Assembly: GCA_937876355.1 (NCBI GenBank)
Contig: CALFHN010000145.1
Coordinates: 62,001 to 126,000 of the forward strand
Direction of reading: 5' to 3'
DNA length: 64,000 nt
DNA from: an uncultured Bacteroidota bacterium
GTDB taxonomy: Bacteria; Bacteroidota; Rhodothermia; Rhodothermales; UBA10348
This document shows, in pieces, positions 52,749 through 62,633 of this stretch. Position 1 is the first letter of the stretch. Each line of letters begins with the position of its first letter. The position numbers were made by a program, and so were the translations under genes. The notes below the pieces were generated by a model that worked only from the letters and a program-made list of their open reading frames with translations, made no database searches and had not been told where the DNA came from.

Positions 52749-55391
52749 ATGAATCTCCAGAATTTTACTATTAAAGCACAAGAAGCTGTTAAAACAGCTT
52801 CGGAAATCGCGGCCTCACACAACCATCAAGGTGTAGAGCCTCCGCACCTAATGAAGGCTTTCCTGGGAGATGTTTCTGGAATCGTGATGACAATGCTGAC
52901 CAAACTCGAGGCCAGTGTCGACCTACTTTCAGCAAAAACAGATCAGGCCTTGGAAAAACTTCCACTGGTCACAGGAGCCTCCGTTTCGGGCCAATATGTC
53001 GGTTCTGAGGCGAAAAAAATATTCGACCGAGCTTTGGCGGAATCGAAACTGCTGAAAGATGAATATGTAGCTACGGAACACCTACTCCTCGGATTGTCCA
53101 CTTCCAAAAACGAAATTGGAGAAGCGCTTCGTCATCAAGGTGTCACAAAAGAACAAATTTTAAAGATCCTTAAGGATGTTAGGGGAAGTCAAACCGTAAC
53201 GGATCAGCATGCGGAGAGTCGCTATCTGGCTCTTGATAAGTACACCCGCAACCTAAATGATCTGGCAAACAAAGGAAAAATTGATCCGGTTATTGGGCGA
53301 GACGACGAAATTCGACGGATTCTCCAGATTCTTTCCCGGCGAACTAAAAACAATCCCATTCTTGTGGGTGAGCCTGGAGTCGGGAAAACAGCAATTGCTG
53401 AGGGTTTGGCGATTCGAATCGTTCAAGGCGATGTACCCGAAGGACTTAAAGGAAAACGGATCCTTGCTCTTGATATGGGTTTGTTGATCGCTGGCGCCAA
53501 ATACCGGGGTGAATTTGAAGATCGCCTAAAAGCAGTAGTTCGGGAAATTATTGAATCCGATGGTCAGATTGTATTGTTCATCGACGAAATTCACACCCTG
53601 GTTGGGGCCGGCGCAGCAGAAGGTGCCATGGACGCCGCCAATATCCTCAAGCCGGCCCTCGCGCGCGGCGAGCTGCGCGCAATTGGCGCCACTACAATTG
53701 ACGAATACCGGAAATACCTCGAAAAAGACAAGGCCTTAGAGCGGCGTTTCCAGCTTGTACGCGTCGAAGAACCCTCGGTGGAGGATACCATTTCGATTCT
53801 TCGCGGAATTAAGGAGCGCTATGAAGTACACCACGGAGTCCGCATCACGGATGGCGCCCTCGTTTCTGCCGCAGAACTGAGCCATCGTTACATTACTGAT
53901 CGATTTTTGCCGGACAAGGCTATCGACTTGATCGATGAATCCGCAGCCAAATTGCGTATTGAAATCGACTCTATGCCAGATGTTTTAGATCAACTTGAAC
54001 GGCAAATCCGACAGCTCGAAATCGAACGGGAAGGAGTAAAGCGGGAAAAAGACACTCAGAAACTGACCCAAATTGCGGAGCAGTTCGCCAACTTGGACGA
54101 AAAGAGAACGGCGCTCCGTGTGCGCTGGCACCAAGAAAAAGATCTCATCCAGACCATTCGCAAAGCCAAAGAAGACATTGAAAACCTGCGTTTAGAGGCT
54201 GAAAAGCTCGAACGCTCCGGCGATTATGGCCAGGTAGCCGAGCTGCGATACGGACAGATTCCTGCGCTTGAGGAGTCCATTGTCGATACCACACGAAAAC
54301 TGGAAGAGGTTCAAAAGCAAGGCGCGCTACTTTCAGAAGAAATTGATTCCGAAGACATTGCAGCCATTGTTGCTCGGTGGACCGGAATTCCAGTTAGCCG
54401 AATGCTCGAGAGCGAACGCGCCAAGCTCCTTCGCCTCGAGGAGACGCTTGAAAAACGAGTGGTAGGGCAGCCCGAAGCGCTGGCCGCCGTAGCAAACGCC
54501 GTCCGGCGTGGCCGGGCTGGCCTTCAAGAAAACACGAGACCTATTGGGTCATTTATATTTCTGGGCTCAACCGGCGTAGGGAAAACTGAACTGGCAAAAG
54601 CATTGGCAGAATTTTTGTTCAACGACGATAATGCTCTGGTGCGCATTGACATGAGCGAGTATCAAGAGCGCCATACAGTAAGCAGGCTCGTCGGCGCACC
54701 TCCTGGATATGTGGGATATGAAGAAGGCGGGCAGCTCAGCGAACAGGTTCGACGAAAACCATATTCGGTGGTTCTTTTAGACGAAATCGAAAAAGCCCAC
54801 GCCGAAGTTTTTAATATCCTCCTACAGGTTTTGGATGATGGTCGCCTAACAGATAACAAAGGTCGCGTTATTGATTTCAAAAACACGATCATCATAATGA
54901 CGTCCAATCTAGGTGGCGAAATTATTCAAGCCCGCATGGACCCACAAAATGGCGAATTCTCAGCCCAAGACGAATCGAAATTGGAAACTGAACTTTTGGG
55001 TTTGTTAAAACAGCGTCTCCGTCCTGAATTTCTAAATCGCATCGACGACATTGTCACTTTTCATCCTCTTGGAAGAAAACAAATCCGCCAAATTGTGGAT
55101 ATCCAATTTGAGAACGTTCGCCGATTGGCCCTCTCAAGCAATTCGTTGGAAGTTGAACTAACCGACGCGGCCCGAGACTTCATTGCCGATACGGGTTACG
55201 ATCCTACTTTTGGTGCGCGTCCGCTAAAGCGGGTAATTCAGCGTGAGATCACCAATAAATTGGCGGAGGAAGTTCTCTCAGGCTGGATCGAACCCGGAGA
55301 CACCATTAAAATCGGTGTTGCCCCTAAAGGTGAAGGTCTGACATTTGAAACAATGTCTACTAAAGGAAAAAAAACAGCACGATCGACCTAG
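52749..55391 (+). CDS. clpB: ClpB disaggregase
   Basis: The start is ATG 52749, with GAGGGA just upstream; the open frame begins 45 bp earlier. The product has about 880 residues. An N-terminal Clp_N repeat domain is followed by NBD1 (Walker [10 protein letters not shown]), the middle coiled-coil ([18 protein letters not shown] to KLEEVQKQ) and NBD2 (Walker [10 protein letters not shown], Walker [12 protein letters not shown], sensor EFLNRID). ClpB cooperates with DnaK/DnaJ to rescue aggregated proteins. It converges with the kinase gene, the two stop regions overlapping by 4 bp. Confidence 0.96.
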   Translation: MNLQNFTIKAQEAVKTASEIAASHNHQGVEPPHLMKAFLGDVSGIVMTMLTKLEASVDLLSAKTDQALEKLPLVTGASVSGQYVGSEAKKIFDRALAESKLLKDEYVATEHLLLGLSTSKNEIGEALRHQGVTKEQILKILKDVRGSQTVTDQHAESRYLALDKYTRNLNDLANKGKIDPVIGRDDEIRRILQILSRRTKNNPILVGEPGVGKTAIAEGLAIRIVQGDVPEGLKGKRILALDMGLLIAGAKYRGEFEDRLKAVVREIIESDGQIVLFIDEIHTLVGAGAAEGAMDAANILKPALARGELRAIGATTIDEYRKYLEKDKALERRFQLVRVEEPSVEDTISILRGIKERYEVHHGVRITDGALVSAAELSHRYITDRFLPDKAIDLIDESAAKLRIEIDSMPDVLDQLERQIRQLEIEREGVKREKDTQKLTQIAEQFANLDEKRTALRVRWHQEKDLIQTIRKAKEDIENLRLEAEKLERSGDYGQVAELRYGQIPALEESIVDTTRKLEEVQKQGALLSEEIDSEDIAAIVARWTGIPVSRMLESERAKLLRLEETLEKRVVGQPEALAAVANAVRRGRAGLQENTRPIGSFIFLGSTGVGKTELAKALAEFLFNDDNALVRIDMSEYQERHTVSRLVGAPPGYVGYEEGGQLSEQVRRKPYSVVLLDEIEKAHAEVFNILLQVLDDGRLTDNKGRVIDFKNTIIIMTSNLGGEIIQARMDPQNGEFSAQDESKLETELLGLLKQRLRPEFLNRIDDIVTFHPLGRKQIRQIVDIQFENVRRLALSSNSLEVELTDAARDFIADTGYDPTFGARPLKRVIQREITNKLAEEVLSGWIEPGDTIKIGVAPKGEGLTFETMSTKGKKTARST

Positions 55392-58066
55392 TCTTGGCGC
55401 AGGAGTGTATCAACTTCAGCAAGCCGATCTGCAAATCGGGTGGGGTCCGTTTCGAACACGGATTTGGCTTGATCTAGAAGCCTAATTGCCTCTTCTTTTT
55501 TTCCGCGGATCAACAGAATCCTTCCTAAGCGTACCTGGGCCACTGCGAGGTGGTGAGGCTCAAGATCGGGCACAGATTCATACGATTGGACAGCCAGACG
55601 ATATGCCCGTTCAGCCTCGGCCAAACGATTCAAAGATTCGAAAAGCTGGCCCATTTCCCCTTGAATTTGAATAAATACGGGATGGTCCAAACCACTGCTT
55701 ATGCGAATTACAGTTGCTGCTTTCAGGTAATATTCGACTGCTTTATCGAAATCACTTTTGGTTTCGTAAAGATTGGCCAACACTTGAAAATCCCGTCCGA
55801 CTACAAATGAAGTCTCTCCACTTTGCTCAATATGTATCTGAGTAGATAACAAAAATAATCGTTCAGCTTCGACCAACGTACCTCTCGCCACATTCAGCCT
55901 GCCCAAGTAATTGATCGACCTGGCCGTGTCCTCATGACGTTCGCCAAAAATCGTCGTTCGAAGCTCAATGGCCTCTTTCAGCATAATTTCGGCTTCGTCA
56001 AACGCTTCGACATCGATAAGCATGCTGGCAAAATTATGTAGATTTGAAGCGTAATCGGGGCTGTTTTCGGCATCCATATCCCGGAGCATGGACAGTGCAT
56101 CCCGATAAAATTGTTCTGCTTTGCCATATTCCTCCAAATCGGTATAGACCGCGCCAAGATTTGAAAGTGACTCAACTAGATTTTTGTGTGGTGATTTTAG
56201 CAGTGACTTTCGAATGTCATATGCCTGTTGCCAAACAACCAGGTTTGAATCTGCATTGCCAGTCCAGTACAGCGCCACTCCCGCTTCGTTTAAACTTTTG
56301 GCCACTAGTAGATTTTGTTCGCCAAACAAACGTCTTCGCATCGCCAAGGCCCCGGCATGATATTTTTTAGCCTGCTCAACCTCGCCCGCTTCATCCAATA
56401 TGTACCCCATCGCATACATTCTGTGGGCTAAGTCAGGAGAATCTACTTCGCCCAACGATTCTTGCAACTGAAGGGCTTGTTCGATCAGGGGCAGCCCCTC
56501 TTCTGCTTCGCCCAAATCAGAATAAACCATTCCGAGGACAGTCAACATTTCGCTTAACACTTCGGGCTGGTTGACCAGTTCCAACTTCATTTCGGCAGCA
56601 CTCTGATCAATCAGTTCGCGAACCGAGATATCCCGGCCCCTGGAATAATTTGGATTCGCCCTTTCAAATAATCCCAAAACCAATGACTTTACTTCTTCTG
56701 ACTTCTGAACTTCTAAAGCAATCTGATCCCGTTGCCGAGCCGTAATTGTTGCATATGTGAATGACACAATACTCACCGTAACCAAAGCCAAGAATACTAC
56801 AAGTCCGGCTGCAACACCGAGCTTGTTTCGCTGAATAAACCGTGTTGAACGATATTTAAACGTATCGGCTTGGGCAATTACTGGCCGGCCAGCCCGATAG
56901 TTTTCAAGGTCCTTCAGAAGTTGATCTGCAGACTGGTACCGCCTATCGGTTTCCTTGCGCAGTGCCATCAACACAATATGATCCAAATCGCCCGATAATT
57001 GTTTTCGCAATCTATCGAGTGGCGTCCTGCGTTGGTGGGACACCGTTTCTGGATTTAGCGTTTTTTTGGGCTGAGTTTCAATTCTGGAAATCATGGTAGA
57101 GGGCTTTTCAGGCGGCACCTCTAGAATAATTTTTTCAATTTCGCCACGTGCCTTCGTCTCAAACGTAAACGGCCTGTGCCCAGTCAGCAACTCATATAGG
57201 AGAATCCCCAGTTGATAGACGTCCGACGCTGTCGTTACTGAATTCCCTCTGACCTGCTCCGGAGAAGCATATTCAGGCGTCATCACCCGAACTTCCGTCT
57301 TGGTCATTGGAAGAGTGTATCCCGTTAAATCAGGATTGAGAAATTTAGCAATCCCAAAATCGAGGAGCTTTACAGAACCATCCGTTGTCACCAGAATGTT
57401 GCCTGGTTTTAAATCCCGGTGGACCACCAAATTTTGGTGAGCATAGTGAACCGCGGAGGCCACTTTCTCAAAAAGCTTCAGTCGTTCCTCTAGTGAGAGG
57501 CGGTTTTCATTACAAAATTTGTCGATTGGTTCACCATCGACGTATTCCATCACGAAGTAAGATTGCCCATCTTCAGAAAACCCTCCATCAAGTAATCGGG
57601 CAATATTGGGATGGGTCAAACTGGCTAAAATGTGCCGTTCTGTCTTAAATCGTTTAAGAATGTCTTCCGAATCCATCCCTTTGCGAATGACCTTTAAAGC
57701 AACATATCGCTTAAAGGCTTCGTCATCTCGAACCGCCAAATAGACCTGGCCCATACCGCCTCGGCCAATTTTCCTGACTAACCTATATGGCCCAACCATG
57801 CGGCGTTCATCACGTTCGGTTTCATCTTCAGCCACTGCAGAGGCCATTTTGGCCAAAACGTCATGCAAATGAGATTGGCCTTTTGACTCCATGAACTCTC
57901 CAGCATCGTCACTTGCCGCGAGCATTTTCAGGACTTGATCGATCAATTCAGGGTTGTTTCCCGCTTCATGACGAACCAGCTTTTCACGCTCATTTGAGGG
58001 TACCTCGAGCGCCTTGTCCATTAAGGCTTCAATCTTAATCCATTGATCAGGACTTACCTTTTTCAT
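55388..58066 (-). CDS. Transmembrane Ser/Thr protein kinase with TPR domain
   Basis: An 892-residue protein. An N-terminal region of about 90 residues precedes a Hanks-type kinase: glycine-rich loop GRGGMG (101-106), Lys125, catalytic HRDLKPGN (216-223), DFG 236-238 and TPEYASPEQVRG. One membrane helix (LGVAAGLVVFLALVTVSIVSF, about 419-439) puts the remaining 440 residues outside the cytoplasm; these are tetratricopeptide repeats (LGMVYSDLGEAEEGL, LGAVYTDLEEYGKAE). Such kinases pair with ECF sigma factors, and the ECF gene lies 48 bp upstream on the same strand. Confidence 0.93.
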   Translation of the reverse strand: MKKVSPDQWIKIEALMDKALEVPSNEREKLVRHEAGNNPELIDQVLKMLAASDDAGEFMESKGQSHLHDVLAKMASAVAEDETERDERRMVGPYRLVRKIGRGGMGQVYLAVRDDEAFKRYVALKVIRKGMDSEDILKRFKTERHILASLTHPNIARLLDGGFSEDGQSYFVMEYVDGEPIDKFCNENRLSLEERLKLFEKVASAVHYAHQNLVVHRDLKPGNILVTTDGSVKLLDFGIAKFLNPDLTGYTLPMTKTEVRVMTPEYASPEQVRGNSVTTASDVYQLGILLYELLTGHRPFTFETKARGEIEKIILEVPPEKPSTMISRIETQPKKTLNPETVSHQRRTPLDRLRKQLSGDLDHIVLMALRKETDRRYQSADQLLKDLENYRAGRPVIAQADTFKYRSTRFIQRNKLGVAAGLVVFLALVTVSIVSFTYATITARQRDQIALEVQKSEEVKSLVLGLFERANPNYSRGRDISVRELIDQSAAEMKLELVNQPEVLSEMLTVLGMVYSDLGEAEEGLPLIEQALQLQESLGEVDSPDLAHRMYAMGYILDEAGEVEQAKKYHAGALAMRRRLFGEQNLLVAKSLNEAGVALYWTGNADSNLVVWQQAYDIRKSLLKSPHKNLVESLSNLGAVYTDLEEYGKAEQFYRDALSMLRDMDAENSPDYASNLHNFASMLIDVEAFDEAEIMLKEAIELRTTIFGERHEDTARSINYLGRLNVARGTLVEAERLFLLSTQIHIEQSGETSFVVGRDFQVLANLYETKSDFDKAVEYYLKAATVIRISSGLDHPVFIQIQGEMGQLFESLNRLAEAERAYRLAVQSYESVPDLEPHHLAVAQVRLGRILLIRGKKEEAIRLLDQAKSVFETDPTRFADRLAEVDTLLRQD

Positions 58067-58114
58067 CGCTGGGGCTTTACGTCAAACAAATTGAGGAGGA
58101 GCGGGCACACAAAG

Positions 58115-58678
58115 TTAGTCGCCTTGTAACGCAATGTACAGAAACGCCTTAGCCTTTAGCCAATCCCGATCTATGGTTCGCGAAGAAACGTCTAACAAAG
58201 CGCCCGTTTCCTCAATGGACATGCCGCCAAAGAAGCGACATTCAACTATGGTAGCCAACCTAGGATTTAATTCTTCCAACTGCTTGAGGGCATCGTCCAT
58301 GTCCAAAATATCTACGCTGCCTCTACTGTCACTGATAATCGAAGCATTGATTTCCGTGTGATGGGCGCCTCCACCACGCTTATCCGCTTTGACTCTTCGG
58401 GCGTAATCAACCAAAATTTGCCGCATGGCGCGGGCTGTAACAGAAAAAAAGTGAACCCTGTCGTTCCATCCGTTATCATCCCGATCAAAAAGCTTCAGAT
58501 AGGCTTCGTGAACAAGACCGGTAGTATTGAGCGTTTCGCCGGGACTTCTAAATTTGAGTTGTCTCCGCGCCATTTCATGCAGCTCATCATAGACGAGCGC
58601 AAATAAGCGATCACCGGCATTATCATCTCCGTTACGGTGAGCGGAGATAAGCTGAGTTACCATTCCCTCATTGGACAT
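58115..58678 (-). CDS. ECF sigma factor paired with the kinase
   Basis: The start is ATG 58678, nine bases after AAGG; the product is about 187 residues. It is an ECF (group 4) sigma: region 2 contains ALVYDELHEMARRQLKF and LVHEAYLKLFD, and region 4 RLATIVECRFFGGMSIEETG with ALLDVSSRTIDRDWLKAKAF. The layout matches the ECF group that travels with Ser/Thr kinases, in which phosphorylation replaces a classical anti-sigma factor. It is immediately upstream of the kinase. A TGTGTAT-N7-ATACACA inverted repeat lies in the divergent region towards smc. Confidence 0.92.
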   Translation of the reverse strand: MSNEGMVTQLISAHRNGDDNAGDRLFALVYDELHEMARRQLKFRSPGETLNTTGLVHEAYLKLFDRDDNGWNDRVHFFSVTARAMRQILVDYARRVKADKRGGGAHHTEINASIISDSRGSVDILDMDDALKQLEELNPRLATIVECRFFGGMSIEETGALLDVSSRTIDRDWLKAKAFLYIALQGD

Positions 58679-58852
58679 GAGGAGCACCTTGATTCTAGGT
58701 TGGCGGAACGAAGATTAGAGTACGAAAAAGGAGGATAAAAAGAATGATCTAATGTAAACGCGAATTCGGCTAAATGGTAGGATTGAGTAGAAGATTTCGC
58801 AATAACGGATATTAGTTGTTTGAGGCCCCTTATTCATAGGGCTCTAACTCGT

Positions 58853-58873
58853 TGTGTATCATCAACATACACA
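58853..58873. promoter_or_regulatory. Inverted repeat in the divergent ECF/smc promoter region
   Basis: TGTGTAT (58853-58859) and ATACACA (58867-58873) form a perfect 7-bp inverted repeat with a 7-bp spacer (CATCAAC), symmetrical like an operator. It is 106 bp before the smc start. Confidence 0.4.
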
Positions 58874-58978
58874 TCGTATTCAAGAACGGCTGCGTTGTTG
58901 ATAACTCGATTTGCAAAACGGCTATAAACTAGGTTTATTACACCTTGCACAAAGGATTTTCACTGCACCAAACCTAAA

Positions 58979-61900
58979 ATGTATCTAAGCAAACTTGAAC
59001 TTCATGGGTTCAAGAGTTTTGCCGACCGCACGGTCGTCGATTTTTCTCCCGGAGTCACGGTTGTTGTAGGACCGAATGGCTGCGGAAAGTCTAATATTGT
59101 GGATGCTGTTCGCTGGGTAATTGGCGAACAGAGGGCGCGAATTCTTCGCTCTGACAAGATGGACAGCGTCATTTTTAACGGTACTTCAAAAAGGCGTTCG
59201 TTGGGAATGTCTGAAGTGCTGTTAACCATCGAAAACACACGAGGAATACTTCCAACAGAATACAGCGAAGTTACCATTGGCCGCCGTTTGTTTAGATCTG
59301 GGGAGTCAGAATATCTTTTAAATGGCGTTCAGTGTCGCCTGAAAGACATTACAGACTTGTTCATGGATACCGGAATGGGCTCCGGTGCGTACTCGGTCAT
59401 CGAGCTTAAGATGATTGAAGAGATTTTGTCGGACAATGCTATGGACCGCCGGCACCTTTTTGAAGAAGCTGCTGGAATTACCAAATACAAAGTTAGGCGG
59501 GGCCAAACGCTTCGAAAACTGAAAGGAACTCAGGTCGACTTAGATCGGGTTCGCGACCTCACCGATGAGTTGGAAAAACGTGTCGTGAGCCTAGAGCGTC
59601 AGGCTCAAAAAGCCAACAAACATAAAAAATACGAGACTCGACTTCACACGTTGGAATTGATGCTTGCTGGATTAGAATATCGGCAGTTGGCGTCCGAAAC
59701 GGAAAAAATTAAAAAGGAAGTTGTCCAATACGCCGATGTCGGTGCAGGGTTAACCGCGAAGTTGGCGGCGGAAGAAGCCGGTTATGAAGCTTTTAGGACC
59801 GACCACATCAAAAGGGAAAAAGTAGTCGTCGAAGCGCAGACTCTTCTGGCCGACCACATGGAGACCCTGCGTGCATTGGAGTCTGATTTGCGCCTTGGAA
59901 CCGAGCGCCTATCCACCATATCAAGAGACTTAGCGCGGCTTGAAGAAGAACGAGCTGCGGAAACAGGTCAACGGCAAACGCTCGCAGAAATACTCGTACG
60001 GACGGAAAAAGAAATGGCGGATGTTCTTCCAGCTGCCGAAAAGGCAGAAGGAGAGCTTACCGATGCCAAACGAATTAAAGACGAGGCACAAACATCTCAG
60101 CAAAAGCATCAGGTGATGCTCCACAATTTGAGGCTAGAAGAGCGGGACGCATTTAATTCAAAAATTGATCGTCAACGACTAATTGACCGCCTTTCCAGTC
60201 GAATTGAAATTTCAATCGCCGATTTGGAGACGGCAAAGCTCGCGATGGAATCGTTGGATGAAACGATCACAGACCTCAATTCCCATCACGAAAACGCCGA
60301 GACCCATCTAAAAGTCACTGTAGAAGCCCGCGATTCCGCAAAAAGTGCACTGATCGCGGCAGAAATGAAATTAGTCGATCTAAATCAGGCTATGGAGAGC
60401 GCTCGGCAAGAAATGCGACATGCTGAACGGTCGCACGATGCGGCATCGGCAGAAGGCACATTGCTTGAAGGATTATTGTCCGATTACGATGACTTCTCGG
60501 AGCCTGTTCAATTCCTTGCAACGTCAAAGGATTGGACCACCGAAAACATGCTAACCGTAGCCGACGTCCTTAGCTGCGACACTTCATTTAGGATTGCCGT
60601 TGATGTGGCCTTAGGAGAATACGCTTCTTGTATTGTTGTAGCCACGGAGGCCGAGGCCCGAGCTGCCATTCGAAGCCTTCGGACGCACGAAAAGGGCCGC
60701 GCGACTTTCTTAATTATGGAACGCTTACCGAAATTAAGACCTCCTACGTCACACGCTGCGTTTGAAGCCCTTGCTTCTAAAGTCAGGGTAACCGACAAAA
60801 CTTTTGCTCCCTTGATTCCCCTGTTGTTTGCAGGTTGTTATTTGGTCGAGTCTCTTGACGATCTTCCAAATGAAGTCCCTGGTCGCATGTTTACCACTCT
60901 GGGGGAATGGTCCGGGCCAAATGGCACCATTCACGCTGGAAGCGAAGCCACGGGGAGTAGTCCGGCCTCGGCACGCCTCGGCCGTAGAGAGCAGCTGGAT
61001 GAAGCCCGAAGCCGCACAATTGATACCGAAAAACTGCTTAGAAAGGCTTCAAAAACCTTTGCCTCGGTAAAAGAAGAACTTGAATCGGTCCCGCTTCGAT
61101 CAATGAAATCTGAATTTGATCGACTCTCGGGAGAGTTCACCGTCGCGGAAAGAACGTTCTCCCGTGCGGCCTATGAACGGGAATCACTTAAAAATCGCAG
61201 TGTTGAAATCGCCGCCAGAACAACTCAACTAACTGCCCAAAAAAATACTGCTGATGCTGAACTGGCTGTGGCAACCAACGATTTAAAATCGTTCACCGTA
61301 AGGGTAGCGGAGCTTCAACACAAACGAACAGATGCGGAAGCAGCGTTTTCCGGCATCGAAGAAGCTAGCCGCAAAGCCTTTAGCTTATTCAACGAAGCTA
61401 ACATAACGGCCGTTCAAACCCGAAATAGGCTTGACAATTTAAAAAGAGAACTCATTCGAACTCGAGAAGACCTTTCAAGATTAGAAAAGCGTTCTGTGGA
61501 GCGAACGGATGCCGTGGGCCGCTTAAGTATCCAGCGTCTTGAACTCGAAAAACGTTGTGCTGAGCTTCAAGTATCGATTCGAGTAAAACAAGACAACAAA
61601 GGCCTTCTTGACGACTCTGTTTCCACCGCAAAAGGCAGCCTGATGGAAACCAAAGTGGCCATTTCTGAAATGGAAGCCCATCTTCGCGAGCTTCGCCGAG
61701 ATAGAGAAGCCGCCATGCGCGAGGAGTCCAATCGAGCTATTCGAAATGCAGAATTAGAAACCAGGCTTGAAGACTTAGTTTCGAGCATACTGGAAGACTT
61801 TGAAGTTGATTTAACCGCCTACACTTTTGCCGTCCCGGAAGGTTTTAGCCGCGGAGGTGCAAAAGAAGAAGTGCAAATGCTTCGGACCAAAATTCGCAAT

Positions 61901-62527
61901 CTCGGGCCGGTAAATGCCCTTGCCCTTGATTCATTCGAAGAAGAGCGCAATCGCCTGGAGTTTATGAAGGCGCAGCTTACCGACCTCATGTTGGCTGAAG
62001 CCACATTGATGACCACCATCGACGAAATAAATACGACGGCATGCGAACGCTTCGATACAACTTTTGGCGCCATTCGGACCAATTTCCAACGATTGTTCAT
62101 CGAATTGTTCGGAGATGAAGCATCGGCAGATATCATGCTCCAAGACGACTCCGACCCGCTAGAGTCTGACGTCATGATCATGGCAAAACCGAAAGGCAAA
62201 AAACCAAGTGTTTTGGCTCAGCTTTCTGGAGGCGAAAAAACCCTGACTGCCATCGCGCTCCTCTTCGCAATTTATCTAGTAAAACCAAGTCCTTTCTGCA
62301 TCTTGGATGAAGTCGACGCGCCGCTGGATGATGCGAATGTAGATCGATTCATGCACCTTATCCGAACGTTCTCGGATTCAACTCAATTCATTCTAGTGAC
62401 GCATAACAAGCGTACGATGGAGGCCGCCGACCGCATGTACGGAATCACCATGGCAGAACAGGGCGTCTCCAAACTAGTCGGCGTTACGTTCGAAGGCGAC
62501 AAGACAGATTTGACCTTGGTCGCATAA
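58979..62527 (+). CDS. smc: Chromosome segregation ATPase SMC
   Basis: A 1,182-residue SMC protein. Walker A (GPNGCGKSN, residues 31-39) and the Q-loop lie in the N-terminal ATPase half. Two long coiled coils flank the hinge (about 500-640: ALGEYASCIVVATEAEARAA). The C-terminal half has the signature LSGGEKTLTAIALLFAIYLV and Walker B PFCILDEVDAPLDDANVDRF. SMC dimers with ScpAB organise and segregate the chromosome. ScpA and ScpB are not in the window. Length and arrangement are normal. Confidence 0.96.
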   Translation: MYLSKLELHGFKSFADRTVVDFSPGVTVVVGPNGCGKSNIVDAVRWVIGEQRARILRSDKMDSVIFNGTSKRRSLGMSEVLLTIENTRGILPTEYSEVTIGRRLFRSGESEYLLNGVQCRLKDITDLFMDTGMGSGAYSVIELKMIEEILSDNAMDRRHLFEEAAGITKYKVRRGQTLRKLKGTQVDLDRVRDLTDELEKRVVSLERQAQKANKHKKYETRLHTLELMLAGLEYRQLASETEKIKKEVVQYADVGAGLTAKLAAEEAGYEAFRTDHIKREKVVVEAQTLLADHMETLRALESDLRLGTERLSTISRDLARLEEERAAETGQRQTLAEILVRTEKEMADVLPAAEKAEGELTDAKRIKDEAQTSQQKHQVMLHNLRLEERDAFNSKIDRQRLIDRLSSRIEISIADLETAKLAMESLDETITDLNSHHENAETHLKVTVEARDSAKSALIAAEMKLVDLNQAMESARQEMRHAERSHDAASAEGTLLEGLLSDYDDFSEPVQFLATSKDWTTENMLTVADVLSCDTSFRIAVDVALGEYASCIVVATEAEARAAIRSLRTHEKGRATFLIMERLPKLRPPTSHAAFEALASKVRVTDKTFAPLIPLLFAGCYLVESLDDLPNEVPGRMFTTLGEWSGPNGTIHAGSEATGSSPASARLGRREQLDEARSRTIDTEKLLRKASKTFASVKEELESVPLRSMKSEFDRLSGEFTVAERTFSRAAYERESLKNRSVEIAARTTQLTAQKNTADAELAVATNDLKSFTVRVAELQHKRTDAEAAFSGIEEASRKAFSLFNEANITAVQTRNRLDNLKRELIRTREDLSRLEKRSVERTDAVGRLSIQRLELEKRCAELQVSIRVKQDNKGLLDDSVSTAKGSLMETKVAISEMEAHLRELRRDREAAMREESNRAIRNAELETRLEDLVSSILEDFEVDLTAYTFAVPEGFSRGGAKEEVQMLRTKIRNLGPVNALALDSFEEERNRLEFMKAQLTDLMLAEATLMTTIDEINTTACERFDTTFGAIRTNFQRLFIELFGDEASADIMLQDDSDPLESDVMIMAKPKGKKPSVLAQLSGGEKTLTAIALLFAIYLVKPSPFCILDEVDAPLDDANVDRFMHLIRTFSDSTQFILVTHNKRTMEAADRMYGITMAEQGVSKLVGVTFEGDKTDLTLVA

Positions 62528-62633
62528 AAAGGGAATTGTGTAGAAGAGCCCAAGCTAAAAAATTTGGTATGTTAGAACCGGACGACAACGTTCGAACAGA
62601 ATCCTCGTACTTTCGCACTTTTAGAGCAAAAAC

